A DNA stretch of 30,532 bases from a virus: positions 1 to 30,532 of IMG/VR virus record IMGVR_UViG_3300005613_000286. One strand, given 5' to 3'. The position numbers and the translations under genes were made by a program. Shown piece by piece: positions 1 to 6,344 of the stretch (positions are counted from its first letter, which is position 1; every line of letters starts with the position of its first letter). The notes below the pieces were generated by a model. It saw nothing but the letters and a program-made list of their open reading frames with translations. It ran no database searches and was not told where the DNA came from.

Positions 1-1
1 T

Positions 2-445
2 TTAAACGAAATTGACCAGTACGCCAAGCACCGCTTAAAGGCTCGTTACTACGGTAGATATGTTGATGACATTGTTATGTTTGGCGAATCAGGACAAGAG
101 CTATCAAACAAACTAACGCAGCTAGACACCTTCGCGCACAAGCACTTACATATTGCTTTTCATCCCAAAAAAACTTACGTCAACAAAGTTGAAAATGGCG
201 TTAATTTTGTTGGTTACATTATCCTTCCGCATCGTCGCTATCTCAGACGTTCCATTATTTCCAATTTGATGCAGAAGCTGGAAGATATAGACTTTATGAC
301 TAACGCAGACGTACCTGCATCGGTCAATAGCTACCTGGGAATGCTTCGTCATGTCGACGGCTATAAAGCTCGGCGCAAGGTCTGCCAAAGGCTCTCGTGG
401 TTAGGATACAAAACAGACAACCATTTAACAAAGGTGGTAAAATAA
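2..445 (+). CDS. Reverse transcriptase, C-terminal part, DGR type (5'-truncated by window edge)
   Basis: The reading frame is open from base 2, so the start lies outside the window; 147 residues remain. The fragment opens with a segment ending in RYVDDIVMF, the polymerase motif (Y-V-D-D) of a reverse transcriptase palm. It later has SYLGMLRHVDGYKARR, which resembles the thumb region of reverse transcriptases from diversity-generating retroelements and related phage enzymes. Such enzymes copy a template repeat with adenine mutagenesis into a variable repeat, usually in a tail-fibre or receptor-binding gene. The next gene looks like a tail-fibre assembly protein, which fits that setting. No template or variable repeat was found in the window, so DGR rather than another RT class (retron, abortive infection, group II intron) is inferred from the motif context only. 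Confidence 0.82.
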   Translation, partial: LNEIDQYAKHRLKARYYGRYVDDIVMFGESGQELSNKLTQLDTFAHKHLHIAFHPKKTYVNKVENGVNFVGYIILPHRRYLRRSIISNLMQKLEDIDFMTNADVPASVNSYLGMLRHVDGYKARRKVCQRLSWLGYKTDNHLTKVVK

Positions 446-448
446 GTC
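438..448 (+). promoter_or_regulatory. Putative late promoter element, copy 1 (TAAAATAAGTC)
   Basis: The 11-mer ends 17 nt before the ATG of the tail-chaperone-like gene and overlaps the last codons of the RT gene. It matches, apart from one missing A, the element found before the genes at 1348 and 6371. A promoter -10-like role is inferred from position and recurrence. Confidence 0.4.
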
Positions 449-464
449 TGTACTCTCTAGACCT

Positions 465-932
465 ATGTACGTCCTCGCTCCCAACCAGACCGTCGAGACT
501 TTTCCCTACTCAATCGGCGATCTGCGACGCGACAACCGCAACACCAGCTTCCCTCGCAATCCATCCGATCAAATGCTGGCATCCTGGGACGTTTTCCCAG
601 TTAAAGACCGTACAGCACCTTCATTTGATCCGGCAACAGAAAATTGCAATCAAGTTAACCCAACGCTAGAAAATGGCGAATGGGTCATGACTTGGAAGGT
701 AAGCCCCGCCAGTTCTGAAGAAATTGCAGAACGCCTAGAACGCAAATCTGCAGAAGTGCGCCAGCAACGCAATCAGCTTCTTACTGAATGCGATTGGACC
801 CAGCTCGCCGATAGCCCGCTAAATGCCGACGCCAAAGCCGCGTGGGCAGCTTACCGCGAGGAGCTTCGCTCTGTGTCAGAGCAAGCTGGTTTCCCTTGGG
901 AAATCGAGTGGCCCGCTCAGCCCGGTAACTGA
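465..932 (+). CDS. Phage tail-fibre assembly chaperone-like protein
   Basis: The product is 155 residues. Its C-terminal half has the pattern of the phage tail assembly chaperone family (Phage_tail_APC type): RNQLLTECDWTQLADSPL, then A-AW-AYREELR, then Q-G-P and a terminal IEWPAQPG. Family members help fold or attach tail fibres. The N-terminal half is less typical. The gene follows the reverse transcriptase by 19 nt in the same orientation and is preceded by a TAAAATAAGTC element. No clear Shine-Dalgarno site is seen before the ATG. An overlapping frame at 397-669 is a shadow. The family call is fairly secure; the exact partner fibre lies outside the window. Confidence 0.8.
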   Translation: MYVLAPNQTVETFPYSIGDLRRDNRNTSFPRNPSDQMLASWDVFPVKDRTAPSFDPATENCNQVNPTLENGEWVMTWKVSPASSEEIAERLERKSAEVRQQRNQLLTECDWTQLADSPLNADAKAAWAAYREELRSVSEQAGFPWEIEWPAQPGN

Positions 933-992
933 TATGGGCACACTTTAAGTACGACCGAGCTGAGTGTTGAAGTCGAGGTACCTATTATTTCG

Positions 993-1047
993 GAATGTTG
1001 TCTTGAAGTAACATAAAACTTACTTATGTAGCCTTTAAGCAACATTC
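993..1047. terminator. Nested inverted repeat between convergent genes
   Basis: GAATGTTG at 993-1000 pairs with CAACATTC at 1040-1047, and inside it ACATAA (1011-1016) pairs with TTATGT (1024-1029). The element lies in the 121-nt gap between the plus-strand chaperone-like gene and the minus-strand gene ending at 1054, so a bidirectional transcription end is plausible. There is no strong U-run. A DGR-type hairpin is an alternative, but no variable repeat lies beside it. Confidence 0.4.
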
Positions 1048-1053
1048 AAAAAT

Positions 1054-1254
1054 TTATCGACCCAAAATCTCTCGAATCATACGGTCTTGTTCTTGATTGC
1101 GTCGGTTCAGTGCGTCGACAACACCGCGAGTCTCCTCAATAAAACCACCAGGATTTACAAGAGTTTCAACATACTTCATCCTCAGGTCATCTTCAGGCGT
1201 GGACTTACCTACAATTTTTCGAATTGCTTCGTTCAGAAAATCTAAAGGATTCAT
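1054..1254 (-). CDS. Small protein of unknown function
   Basis: The product is 66 residues and mostly helical in appearance, with alternating charged residues and a C-terminal half rich in Arg, Glu and Gln (NRRNQEQDRMIREILGR). No signal peptide or membrane segment is visible. It is a lone minus-strand gene between plus-strand genes, converging on the tail-chaperone-like gene and diverging from the HNH gene at 1348. I do not recognise a family. The ATG is the only good start in the frame. Coding is supported mainly by the absence of any other gene here. Confidence 0.5.
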   Translation of the reverse strand: MNPLDFLNEAIRKIVGKSTPEDDLRMKYVETLVNPGGFIEETRGVVDALNRRNQEQDRMIREILGR

Positions 1255-1319
1255 CAGCGTAAACTTTTTAAATCAAGTATAGTTGACCAGTTTGTTTTCA
1301 TTTTAACCAAAAATTCAAC

Positions 1320-1332
1320 TAAAATAAAGTCA
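1320..1332 (+). promoter_or_regulatory. Putative late promoter element, copy 2 (TAAAATAAAGTCA)
   Basis: This 13-mer is repeated exactly at 6345-6357. It ends 15 nt before the GTG start of the HNH gene at 1348. An AT-rich stretch lies upstream (about 1288-1319). The function is inferred from recurrence at a fixed distance from start codons. Confidence 0.45.
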
Positions 1333-1347
1333 GGTCGCGCCGACATT

Positions 1348-1776
1348 GTGGCCGATTCCGAACAGGAACTCGTATTTAATTTACAGTGTCTAAATCGCAG
1401 AACTGCGCGAAAAAAGTTTCGTAAAGATATTTTAGATAGTTGGGACAATAAGTGTGCTTACTGCGGTTCTGATCGGGCTTTTACTCTGGATCATATCGTT
1501 CCAAAAGCAAAAGGCGGCGGAACTCGTAGAGGCAACCTTCTAGCTTGTTGTCCGAGCTGTAACTTAATGAAATCGGACACGGATTGGTTGGAATATTTTA
1601 GGCAACAAACCTTCTGGACTGAGGAAAGAGAAAGAGCTATCTGGGCGTGGCTGAGCTACAACCACGAATCCAGCATCGCAGCGAGAGAGTATGAGGAGGC
1701 TTGTAGGGAGCCGTTAAAGCTCCCCCCAAACAAAGAAAAATTATCGCTTAGCGACCTTAGTGACGATGCCAGCTAA
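1348..1776 (+). CDS. HNH endonuclease
   Basis: The product is 142 residues with a GTG start. It carries a canonical HNH fold signature: CAYCG (first zinc pair), then LDHIVPKAKGGG (the D-H and proline-lysine core), then NLLACCPSCNLMKSD (the Asn and second zinc pair). The N-terminal 40 residues are basic. The remainder (WLEYFRQQ onward) is a helical tail. Such enzymes nick or cut DNA; in phages they act as homing endonucleases or in packaging. The gene is free-standing, with the TAAAATAAAGTCA element just upstream. Its last 36 nt overlap, in antisense, a remnant gene ending at 1741. A packaging role is not supported because no terminase lies beside it. Confidence 0.88.
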   Translation: MADSEQELVFNLQCLNRRTARKKFRKDILDSWDNKCAYCGSDRAFTLDHIVPKAKGGGTRRGNLLACCPSCNLMKSDTDWLEYFRQQTFWTEERERAIWAWLSYNHESSIAAREYEEACREPLKLPPNKEKLSLSDLSDDAS

Positions 1777-1842
1777 TTTTTCGATGACCTTATAAACTTT
1801 GCCGTAAATTTCGTCATCCTTAGGGGTTGATTGTAGTAACAT
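1741..1842 (-). pseudogene. Truncated copy of the 58-residue membrane protein gene at 2505-2681
   Basis: The last 30 or so residues (TPKDDEIYGKVYKVIEKLAG and following) match the C-terminal half of the protein encoded at 2505-2681, whose equivalent is KKDDEFYNRFYKVIEVFAGL. The N-terminal membrane segment is missing. Upstream of about 1842 the frame runs into the 5' end of the HNH gene at 1865 on the other strand, and the residues there do not resemble the intact protein. Nucleotide divergence from the intact copy is substantial, so the duplication is old. A short functional peptide starting at the ATG at 1842 cannot be excluded. Confidence 0.55.
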
Positions 1843-1864
1843 AAGGAGCCTACGGTGATCCACT

Positions 1865-2515
1865 ATGGTTAGGCTCCGTGCCTCCGATCGAATAGGAGAA
1901 ATTTTAAACAATAGAAAAATTATTGATGTTATTAAAGTAAATAGTAAAAACAAATACGTTTGGGAGTGTTGCGAATGTGGCTCTGTAGCCCAGGGTGAGT
2001 ACTTAAATCTAAAAAAAGAAGTAAAAAATCACTGCGGATGCTTAGGTAGCTCGTACGGGGGCGTTAATAATCCTTCTTATAAACACGGAAAGAGAAAATC
2101 AAGCGAATATACTTCTTGGGTTCAAATGAAAAGAAGATTAACAGCTAAAAGTCATAAATCTTATGATTATTATGTGAATGTTCTAAAGCTTGATGCAGAC
2201 CCTCGTTGGCTCGACAGTTTTGAGGCTTTTTACGCCGATATGGGTGATAAACCAAACCCTAAATTTACACTTGAGCGAATAGATGCGTATAGAGGTTATT
2301 GGCCTGATAATTGCCGATGGGCCTCTAAAGAGGAGCAAGCTCAAAATAAAACTACAACTTTCTGGTGCGTTTACAAAAATGAAAAAATTTCACTAGGTTC
2401 GTTATGTAAGCGGTTAGGGCTTAAATACATTACTGTGTACATGAGAATAAAGAGGGGCCATAGCGACCCCTTCTTTGGTATTACTGATGTAAAAATCGTC
2501 GGTGTTATTTCTTAG
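1865..2515 (+). CDS. HNH-type homing endonuclease (AP2/HNH-like phage family)
   Basis: The product is 216 residues. Its N-terminal part has a small Cys cluster (WECCECGS, later HCGCLGSSYGG). The centre has YTSWVQMKRR, then WLDSFEAFYADMG, then FTLERIDAYRGYWPDN followed by CRW and EEQAQNK. This is the hallmark of free-standing phage endonucleases of the HNH superfamily. A C-terminal segment (ISLGSLCKRLGLKYITVYMR) looks like a helix-turn-helix DNA-recognition tail. The gene lies between a 5'-truncated and an intact copy of the same small minus-strand gene, and its stop overlaps the intact copy by 11 nt. GGAGCCTA/TAGGCTCC flanks its start at 1848-1875. This arrangement suggests insertion by homing. 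Confidence 0.85.
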   Translation: MVRLRASDRIGEILNNRKIIDVIKVNSKNKYVWECCECGSVAQGEYLNLKKEVKNHCGCLGSSYGGVNNPSYKHGKRKSSEYTSWVQMKRRLTAKSHKSYDYYVNVLKLDADPRWLDSFEAFYADMGDKPNPKFTLERIDAYRGYWPDNCRWASKEEQAQNKTTTFWCVYKNEKISLGSLCKRLGLKYITVYMRIKRGHSDPFFGITDVKIVGVIS

Positions 2516-2681
2516 CAGTTTTGGTTACGAGTCCCGCGAAAACTTCGATAACTTTATAAAATCTATTGTAAAATTCGTCGTCTTTCTTGGACTCGGTCGC
2601 GTTAACGATCGCCAGTGCAAGTAAGTGTAGAGCGCCTGCGATTCCCACGATCTCAGCCCAATTTTGAATCAGGAAGTCCAT
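2505..2681 (-). CDS. Small holin-like membrane protein
   Basis: The product is 58 residues, taken from the ATG at 2681. Longer upstream frames add only low-complexity residues. One hydrophobic segment spans about residues 9-27 (IVGIAGALHLLALAIV), followed by a charged KKDDEFYNRFYKVIEVFAG helix and a Lys-rich end. This architecture resembles small phage holin-like proteins with a KDD-to-YKVI C-terminal pattern, but the gene lies apart from the endolysin and on the other strand. A truncated relative sits at 1741-1842. A role in lysis is an inference; a generic membrane protein is the alternative. Confidence 0.65.
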   Translation of the reverse strand: MDFLIQNWAEIVGIAGALHLLALAIVNATESKKDDEFYNRFYKVIEVFAGLVTKTAKK

Positions 2682-2729
2682 CGTTTTTAAAACGGGTACA
2701 ATATAAATATAAGCCCATATCAGTGAAAA

Positions 2730-2990
2730 ATGCCAGCAATTTTGGAAGACGCTGTTAAATCGATCATGCGGGAAAACCCGAAGATGGATAAGTCTTCGGC
2801 GTATGCGATTGCGACTAAAACGCTTCAAAATTCAGGTGATCTTAAAGACGGCACTGTGGAAGCCACCAAAAAAGGAGATCGTCGCGGTGAAATGAGTAAG
2901 AAAACTAGGGCAAAAACCCGTTCTCGCAAATATCGAACCGAGCGTAAAATGGGGAAGAGGGAAGAGCGAAACACCTCGGGTCGAAACTGA
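2730..2990 (+). CDS. Conserved small phage protein, basic C-terminus
   Basis: The product is 86 residues. The first 45 residues (MPAILEDAVKSIMRENPKMD, then SSAYAIATKTLQNSGDLK) follow a pattern common in tailed-phage virion regions. The last 40 residues are very rich in Lys and Arg (KKTRAKTRSRKYRTERK). The basic tail suggests nucleic-acid binding. It is the first of five tightly packed genes: its stop overlaps the next start (TGATG). A TATAAATA sequence lies 28-21 nt upstream of the ATG. The function is unknown. Confidence 0.72.
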   Translation: MPAILEDAVKSIMRENPKMDKSSAYAIATKTLQNSGDLKDGTVEATKKGDRRGEMSKKTRAKTRSRKYRTERKMGKREERNTSGRN

Positions 2991-3214
2991 TGGCTGAAAC
3001 CGCTAAAAAGAAACACCCTGAAAAATGGGCTAGAGCCAAAGCAAAAGCGCGTAAGAAAATGGGTGGCCATTCTGCGCGAGCGATGCAGCTAGCTACGAAA
3101 TACTATAAAGATATGGGTGGAAAGTACGAGGGTAAAAAGAGCAGTAAAAATAAACTAAGCAAGTGGAGTCGGGAGGATTGGCAAACACGTGAAGAGTACG
3201 AAAAGAAAAAATGA
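2990..3214 (+). CDS. Small basic phage protein with SARAMQLA-KYYK motif
   Basis: The product is 74 residues with about one third Lys plus Arg. It contains GGHSARAMQLATKYYKDMGG and a C-terminal LSKWSREDWQTREEY. This pattern is familiar from small proteins of large viruses and phages with no assigned function; the charge suggests nucleic-acid or capsid association. Start and stop both overlap neighbouring genes (TGATG before, ATGA after), so translation is probably coupled. Confidence 0.7.
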   Translation: MAETAKKKHPEKWARAKAKARKKMGGHSARAMQLATKYYKDMGGKYEGKKSSKNKLSKWSREDWQTREEYEKKK

Positions 3215-3348
3215 AACAAACTAAATTTCGCAAAAAACTTACAAAGCTTTTTGTAAGAGCTGAAGAGGCGCTAGATCGTAGCGTTGCACAAAAATTAATT
3301 TCAAAGGCTGAACAATTGTACAAAAAAACCATTAACAAAGATGTCTGA
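3211..3348 (+). CDS. Very small basic protein (45 residues)
   Basis: This short gene starts with an ATG that overlaps the previous stop (ATGA) and ends 8 nt inside the next gene. The product begins MKQTKFRKKLTKLFVRAEEA and is amphipathic and helical-looking, with many Lys and few acidic residues. No family is recognised. The tight coupling on both sides, and the fact that without it the cluster would have a 126-nt hole, support it as real. Confidence 0.6.
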   Translation: MKQTKFRKKLTKLFVRAEEALDRSVAQKLISKAEQLYKKTINKDV

Positions 3349-3556
3349 CTTAGCTCGCGAAAAAGGACGCACTGAGCGTTATCTACCTAAAGCAGCGTGG
3401 GTTTCTTTATCCAAAGAAGAACGCCGTGCTACCGACGAAAAAAAGAAACGTGCCACCCGTGGCAAACCCCCGAATACTCACGTTGAGAACACCGAAGCTG
3501 CAAAACGTGCTGGCAAAAAAGCAAGGGCTTACAAAAAATCTAAGGAGAAGTCATGA
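3341..3556 (+). CDS. Small basic phage protein with KGRTERYLP motif
   Basis: The product is 71 residues. It begins SDLAREKGRTERYLPKAAW, continues LSKEERRATDEKKKRA and then NTEAAKRAGKKARAYKKSKE. Similar short basic proteins occur in phages and large DNA viruses, without known function. It overlaps the 45-residue gene upstream by 8 nt and the next gene by 4 nt (ATGA). The Lys/Arg-rich composition suggests DNA or capsid binding. An out-of-frame reading at 3426-3608 is a shadow. Confidence 0.68.
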   Translation: MSDLAREKGRTERYLPKAAWVSLSKEERRATDEKKKRATRGKPPNTHVENTEAAKRAGKKARAYKKSKEKS

Positions 3557-3684
3557 GCGAACAAAAGTGCTGGCCCGGTTACGAAAAGAAGGGTATGAAA
3601 CGCGGTAAAAGCGGCAAAATGGTCAACAACTGTGTGAGGGCTAAGAAGAAGGCTCGTTCTTATCGGAAGTCCAAGGGGCGCTGA
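3553..3684 (+). CDS. Very small Cys/Lys-rich protein (43 residues)
   Basis: An AAGGAG Shine-Dalgarno site lies 5 nt before the ATG. The product contains CWPGYEKKGMKRGKSGKMV then NNCVRAKKKARSYRKSKG, a layout (C-PGY, SGK-V, C) seen in many tiny phage proteins. It closes the five-gene basic cluster and overlaps the previous stop by 4 nt. Its last 44 nt overlap, in antisense, the end of the minus-strand gene at 3641-3970. The function is unknown. Confidence 0.65.
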   Translation: MSEQKCWPGYEKKGMKRGKSGKMVNNCVRAKKKARSYRKSKGR

Positions 3685-3970
3685 GGCGCATAGGTCCACC
3701 TAAAAGTTTTTGCGCGTCTGATCCGTCCGGTTCTTCCTCGATGAAAAGCGGCTCGAAATGCTCTGCTTCCTCGCGATCCCAAGCAGCGTGGAGTTCGGCG
3801 ATATCCTCATCTAGTTGCTCTATCGTAACCTGAGTTCTAAACTCTGCCCAGTCGTCTAGGCAGTTTCTACATATTCTTTGGATCCATGGTTTGTTCTTAA
3901 AACCTGGTTTAAATCTATCTATAAAGAGAATTAATTCGTAAATGAGAGCGTTAAATCTGTTGTAGTTCAT
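3641..3970 (-). CDS. Unknown acidic protein
   Basis: The product is 109 residues. The N-terminal half is aromatic and basic (LIYELILFIDRFKPGFKNK, later CRNCLDDWAEF), and the C-terminal half is strongly acidic (LDEDIAELHAAWDREEAEHF, FIEEEPDGSDAQ). No motif is recognised. It is a single minus-strand gene that converges on the small basic cluster with a 44-nt overlap. It fills an otherwise empty 286 nt, and its codon pattern looks coding. An accidental frame remains possible. Confidence 0.55.
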   Translation of the reverse strand: MNYNRFNALIYELILFIDRFKPGFKNKPWIQRICRNCLDDWAEFRTQVTIEQLDEDIAELHAAWDREEAEHFEPLFIEEEPDGSDAQKLLGGPMRLSAPWTSDKNEPSS

Positions 3971-4061
3971 CTGTTGATAATTATTTTTGTCACTCTAGAT
4001 CTGCGGTTTCGGTGTGTCTAGCTCAATTCAACCGTAAAAATTATGAAAATTAAAATTGGTC

Positions 4062-4076
4062 TAAAATAGATGAAGT
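4062..4076 (+). promoter_or_regulatory. Putative late promoter element, variant copy (TAAAATAGATGAAGT)
   Basis: This is a variant of the TAAAATAAAGTC element with a short insertion, ending 15 nt before the ATG at 4092. The surrounding 120-nt gap (3971-4091) is AT-rich and has no gene. The role is inferred from similarity of sequence and position to the copies at 438, 1320 and 6345. Confidence 0.3.
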
Positions 4077-4091
4077 AAGAGTCTGTTACCA

Positions 4092-4490
4092 ATGGCTGAG
4101 GCTACTTTTAACCGCGAACTTGGAGCAGCACCTGCTGGTATTACTCGATTTGGTCAGTTTCGTAATGATGACGGTTTGAATGTAACCGTTAATAGTTTTC
4201 GGTCTTTTGCGGCTGATGGTCGTTATGGGCTGGCTGACGTTTACGAAATAACTTACGGTTCTACCGGTACTGCTACAGTGTTATTAAACGCTGAAGCTTT
4301 TGGTGTTTCTGGTATAGCTGTTTATAAAGCTGACGGGACTCTGGCTGGCGAGGCGACTGCACCTAAAACGACTCGTCGTACCGGGATTGGCGTGGGTTAC
4401 GCGGTTACTTCCGGTGATACTGCGACTGTTTATGTGCTTCGTAAAGGGCGCAGTGAGAGCGAGTATCGCCTTACAGCTTTTGTCCTTTGA
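4092..4490 (+). CDS. Unknown beta-rich protein, possible virion component
   Basis: The product is 132 residues, rich in Gly, Thr, Val and Ala with alternating hydrophobics, suggesting a beta-sandwich. Examples are GTATVLLNAEAFGVSGIAVY and AVTSGDTATVYVLRKGR. There is no Cys, signal peptide or membrane segment. The gene is plus strand, starts the lysis-side group, and its TGA overlaps the TTG start of the next gene. Composition and place suggest a small structural or fibre-associated protein, but no family is recognised. A variant AT-rich promoter-like element precedes it. Confidence 0.65.
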   Translation: MAEATFNRELGAAPAGITRFGQFRNDDGLNVTVNSFRSFAADGRYGLADVYEITYGSTGTATVLLNAEAFGVSGIAVYKADGTLAGEATAPKTTRRTGIGVGYAVTSGDTATVYVLRKGRSESEYRLTAFVL

Positions 4491-4849
4491 TTAACCGTAT
4501 AGCGAGAGCAGTAGATTCTTTCCCAGAAAAATTCGGGGAAGCTTGGCTTAGCTGTATGGTGTTGATGTCGCAGGGCGATGTGTCAGGTTGGACTTGGGAA
4601 CACGTAAAAGTAGCTTATAACACAGGCATTGGTACAGCAGTTACTTATGCTATATGTTGTCTTCTTTTTAGAAGAATTACTCCCTTTAATTCAATAGTTC
4701 TTACAGGTGTTTTCACATTCCTCGCTGATTTGGTTAGCCATCCTACGCACTATGGTCATTTCCACTCGGAAGCGCTTTACACAGGTATTACGGCGTCCTT
4801 ATTTGCGTTGATATTTTATATTTTTACTGTCAGACTGAAGATTAAATAA
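4487..4849 (+). CDS. Membrane protein next to endolysin, holin candidate
   Basis: The product is 120 residues with a TTG start overlapping the previous stop (TTGA). There appear to be three hydrophobic segments: about residues 46-62 (NTGIGTAVTYAICCLLF), 68-85 (FNSIVLTGVFTFLADLV) and 99-115 (GITASLFALIFYIFTV), with short charged ends (RRITP, RLKIK). It lies 9 nt before the endolysin gene, the usual place of a holin. Position and topology support this role; no holin family signature is recognised. The start could be a later codon, but the coupling favours TTG. Confidence 0.68.
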   Translation: MINRIARAVDSFPEKFGEAWLSCMVLMSQGDVSGWTWEHVKVAYNTGIGTAVTYAICCLLFRRITPFNSIVLTGVFTFLADLVSHPTHYGHFHSEALYTGITASLFALIFYIFTVRLKIK

Positions 4850-4858
4850 TTTACTCTT

Positions 4859-6091
4859 GTGAGCATTTCACCTAAAGGTTTATCTCTAATTAAAAAGTTT
4901 GAGGGTATGCGTCTAATTGCATACCTATGTCCTGCTGGTGTACCCACAATTGGCTACGGCCATACGGAAGGTGTGAAACTTGGGGACAAGATAACGGAGG
5001 AGCAAGCTGAATCTTTTTTGAGATACGATCTCGTTAGTTTTGAGCAATGTGTCTCCACTTGGACAAGTGTAAAAATTAATCAGAACGAATTTGACGCCCT
5101 CGTTTCTTTCGCTTTTAACGTAGGTTGCACTGCATACAAAAACTCCACGCTTTTAAAGTTATTAAATCAGAATACTGACCGAAAGGTCGTGGCCGCTGAA
5201 TTCAGCCGATGGGTCAAAGATGGTGAAGGCAACACACTTCAAGGTCTTGTAAATAGACGTGAAGCTGAAAAAAAGTTATTTTTAGAGAATATAAAACATC
5301 CCAAATTGGGCATGTCGATTCTTGCCAAAAAGGATACTTGGCTTAAGAAACGAATGGCAGATTCCACGAGTCTTAAGCCAGAGGAAAAACTATTTGTCCC
5401 CAAAGGCTCCGCGTGGGAGTGGTCAGAAATTACGATGTTTGCAGGGTGTAAGCACAAGCAAGTTATACTTCAGGCAGACAACAGCAAATGGTACATCTGG
5501 GATGATCACTGGAAGATTATCAACGACACTGTAGAAGGATCCATCGGTGCTCCTAAGTCGAATGAAGTAAATCTAAAAGTTCCTTATTTTTCTCAACGCG
5601 ACAATTACAGGGACGCTGATCGTACGTGTTACTCAAGCAGCTGCGCAATGCTGCTAAGCTATCTCCGCTCGGAAGCTGTAAGCGGAGACGATGAATATAT
5701 TCGAACCGTTTTCGACATCGGCGACACAACCGAAGCGTGGGTTCAGATTAAAGCACTGGAGACTTATGGAGTCGAAGCTGAGTTTCGCCAGGATGGCGAT
5801 TGGGAGATGGTCGAAGAGTTATTGCGTTCCAATGTTCCTGTTCCCCTGGGTATTCTCCATCGCGGCAGTCTTGATAACCCAGTCGGCGGCCACTGGATCG
5901 TCTGTAAAGGAATCACAGCGGACGGGAAAGGATTGTTCATCAATGACCCCTACGGCGAACTGGATCTTATTGAAGGAGGATATCCGATTACTAACGGCTC
6001 CAATCTCGTCTATTCAAAGAAGAATCTTAGTAAGCGGTGGATGCCAGAAGGAAACGGATCTGGCTGGTTTATCAAAGCTTTAAAGTGGTAG
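4859..6091 (+). CDS. Modular endolysin: GH24 muramidase plus C39-like peptidase domain
   Basis: The product is 410 residues. Residues 1-145 form a phage T4/P22-type lysozyme (glycoside hydrolase 24). The catalytic pattern is E15-8 residues-C24-5 residues-T30, followed by IGYGHTEGV; it cleaves the peptidoglycan glycan strand. Residues 155-220 form a linker domain with aromatic-rich WYIWDDHW. Residues 238-410 resemble the C39-like papain-fold peptidases (PF13529 type): VPYFSQRDN, then RTCYSSSCAML with Cys257 as likely nucleophile, GGHWIVCKG with His345, and INDPYG with Asp363. GTG is chosen because the first internal ATG (Met17) would remove E15. No signal peptide is seen, so export should need the adjacent holin candidate. 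Whether the second domain cuts peptide or only binds is unknown. Confidence 0.9.
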   Translation: MSISPKGLSLIKKFEGMRLIAYLCPAGVPTIGYGHTEGVKLGDKITEEQAESFLRYDLVSFEQCVSTWTSVKINQNEFDALVSFAFNVGCTAYKNSTLLKLLNQNTDRKVVAAEFSRWVKDGEGNTLQGLVNRREAEKKLFLENIKHPKLGMSILAKKDTWLKKRMADSTSLKPEEKLFVPKGSAWEWSEITMFAGCKHKQVILQADNSKWYIWDDHWKIINDTVEGSIGAPKSNEVNLKVPYFSQRDNYRDADRTCYSSSCAMLLSYLRSEAVSGDDEYIRTVFDIGDTTEAWVQIKALETYGVEAEFRQDGDWEMVEELLRSNVPVPLGILHRGSLDNPVGGHWIVCKGITADGKGLFINDPYGELDLIEGGYPITNGSNLVYSKKNLSKRWMPEGNGSGWFIKALKW

Positions 6092-6115
6092 ATTTTTACG
6101 AGTCACAAAAAGCAG

Positions 6116-6265
6116 ATGAATACTGACTACCTCAAGGACTGGGATGTAAAAGAGCAGTTTGCTCGCGCAGTAAGGATGGAGCGTTTATATAAAGAATCTG
6201 GCCGCACGAATGGTCTCTATACCGGTCTCCACCAAACCGATCTAGAAAAAAAAGTAGAGGGATGA
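6116..6265 (+). CDS. Small unknown protein (49 residues)
   Basis: This short gene lies 24 nt after the endolysin. Its product begins MNTDYLKDWDVKEQFARAVR and ends TDLEKKVEG; it is charged and helical-looking with no Cys. No family is recognised. Its coherent composition and its position in an otherwise empty gap in a plus-strand run support it. The next 105 nt (6266-6370) hold only a short GAGC/GCTC hairpin and an AT-rich promoter-like element. Confidence 0.5.
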   Translation: MNTDYLKDWDVKEQFARAVRMERLYKESGRTNGLYTGLHQTDLEKKVEG

Positions 6266-6344
6266 GAACTGGCTCTCGCGCCTAACGCTCTCCACTGTGC
6301 TCCCTCGGGCAACGACTGACCATGAGCAATTGGCTCAGCCATAT

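Noticed and set aside
933-1053. Possible DGR template repeat
   Set aside because: The stretch has no adenine-rich near-copy elsewhere in the window that I could find, and it is mostly taken up by a hairpin.
1742-2681. Group I intron carrying the HNH gene inside one split gene
   Set aside because: The gene at 2505-2681 is complete with its own C-terminus, and both copies contain that C-terminus, so the layout is duplication rather than two exons.
2702-2709. T4-type late promoter TATAAATA
   Set aside because: A single match in an AT-rich gap, with no T4-type late sigma factor in the window, is not enough to call it.
5691-6083. A 130-residue plus-strand frame inside the endolysin
   Set aside because: It is out of frame with the C39-like domain, which carries all expected residues.
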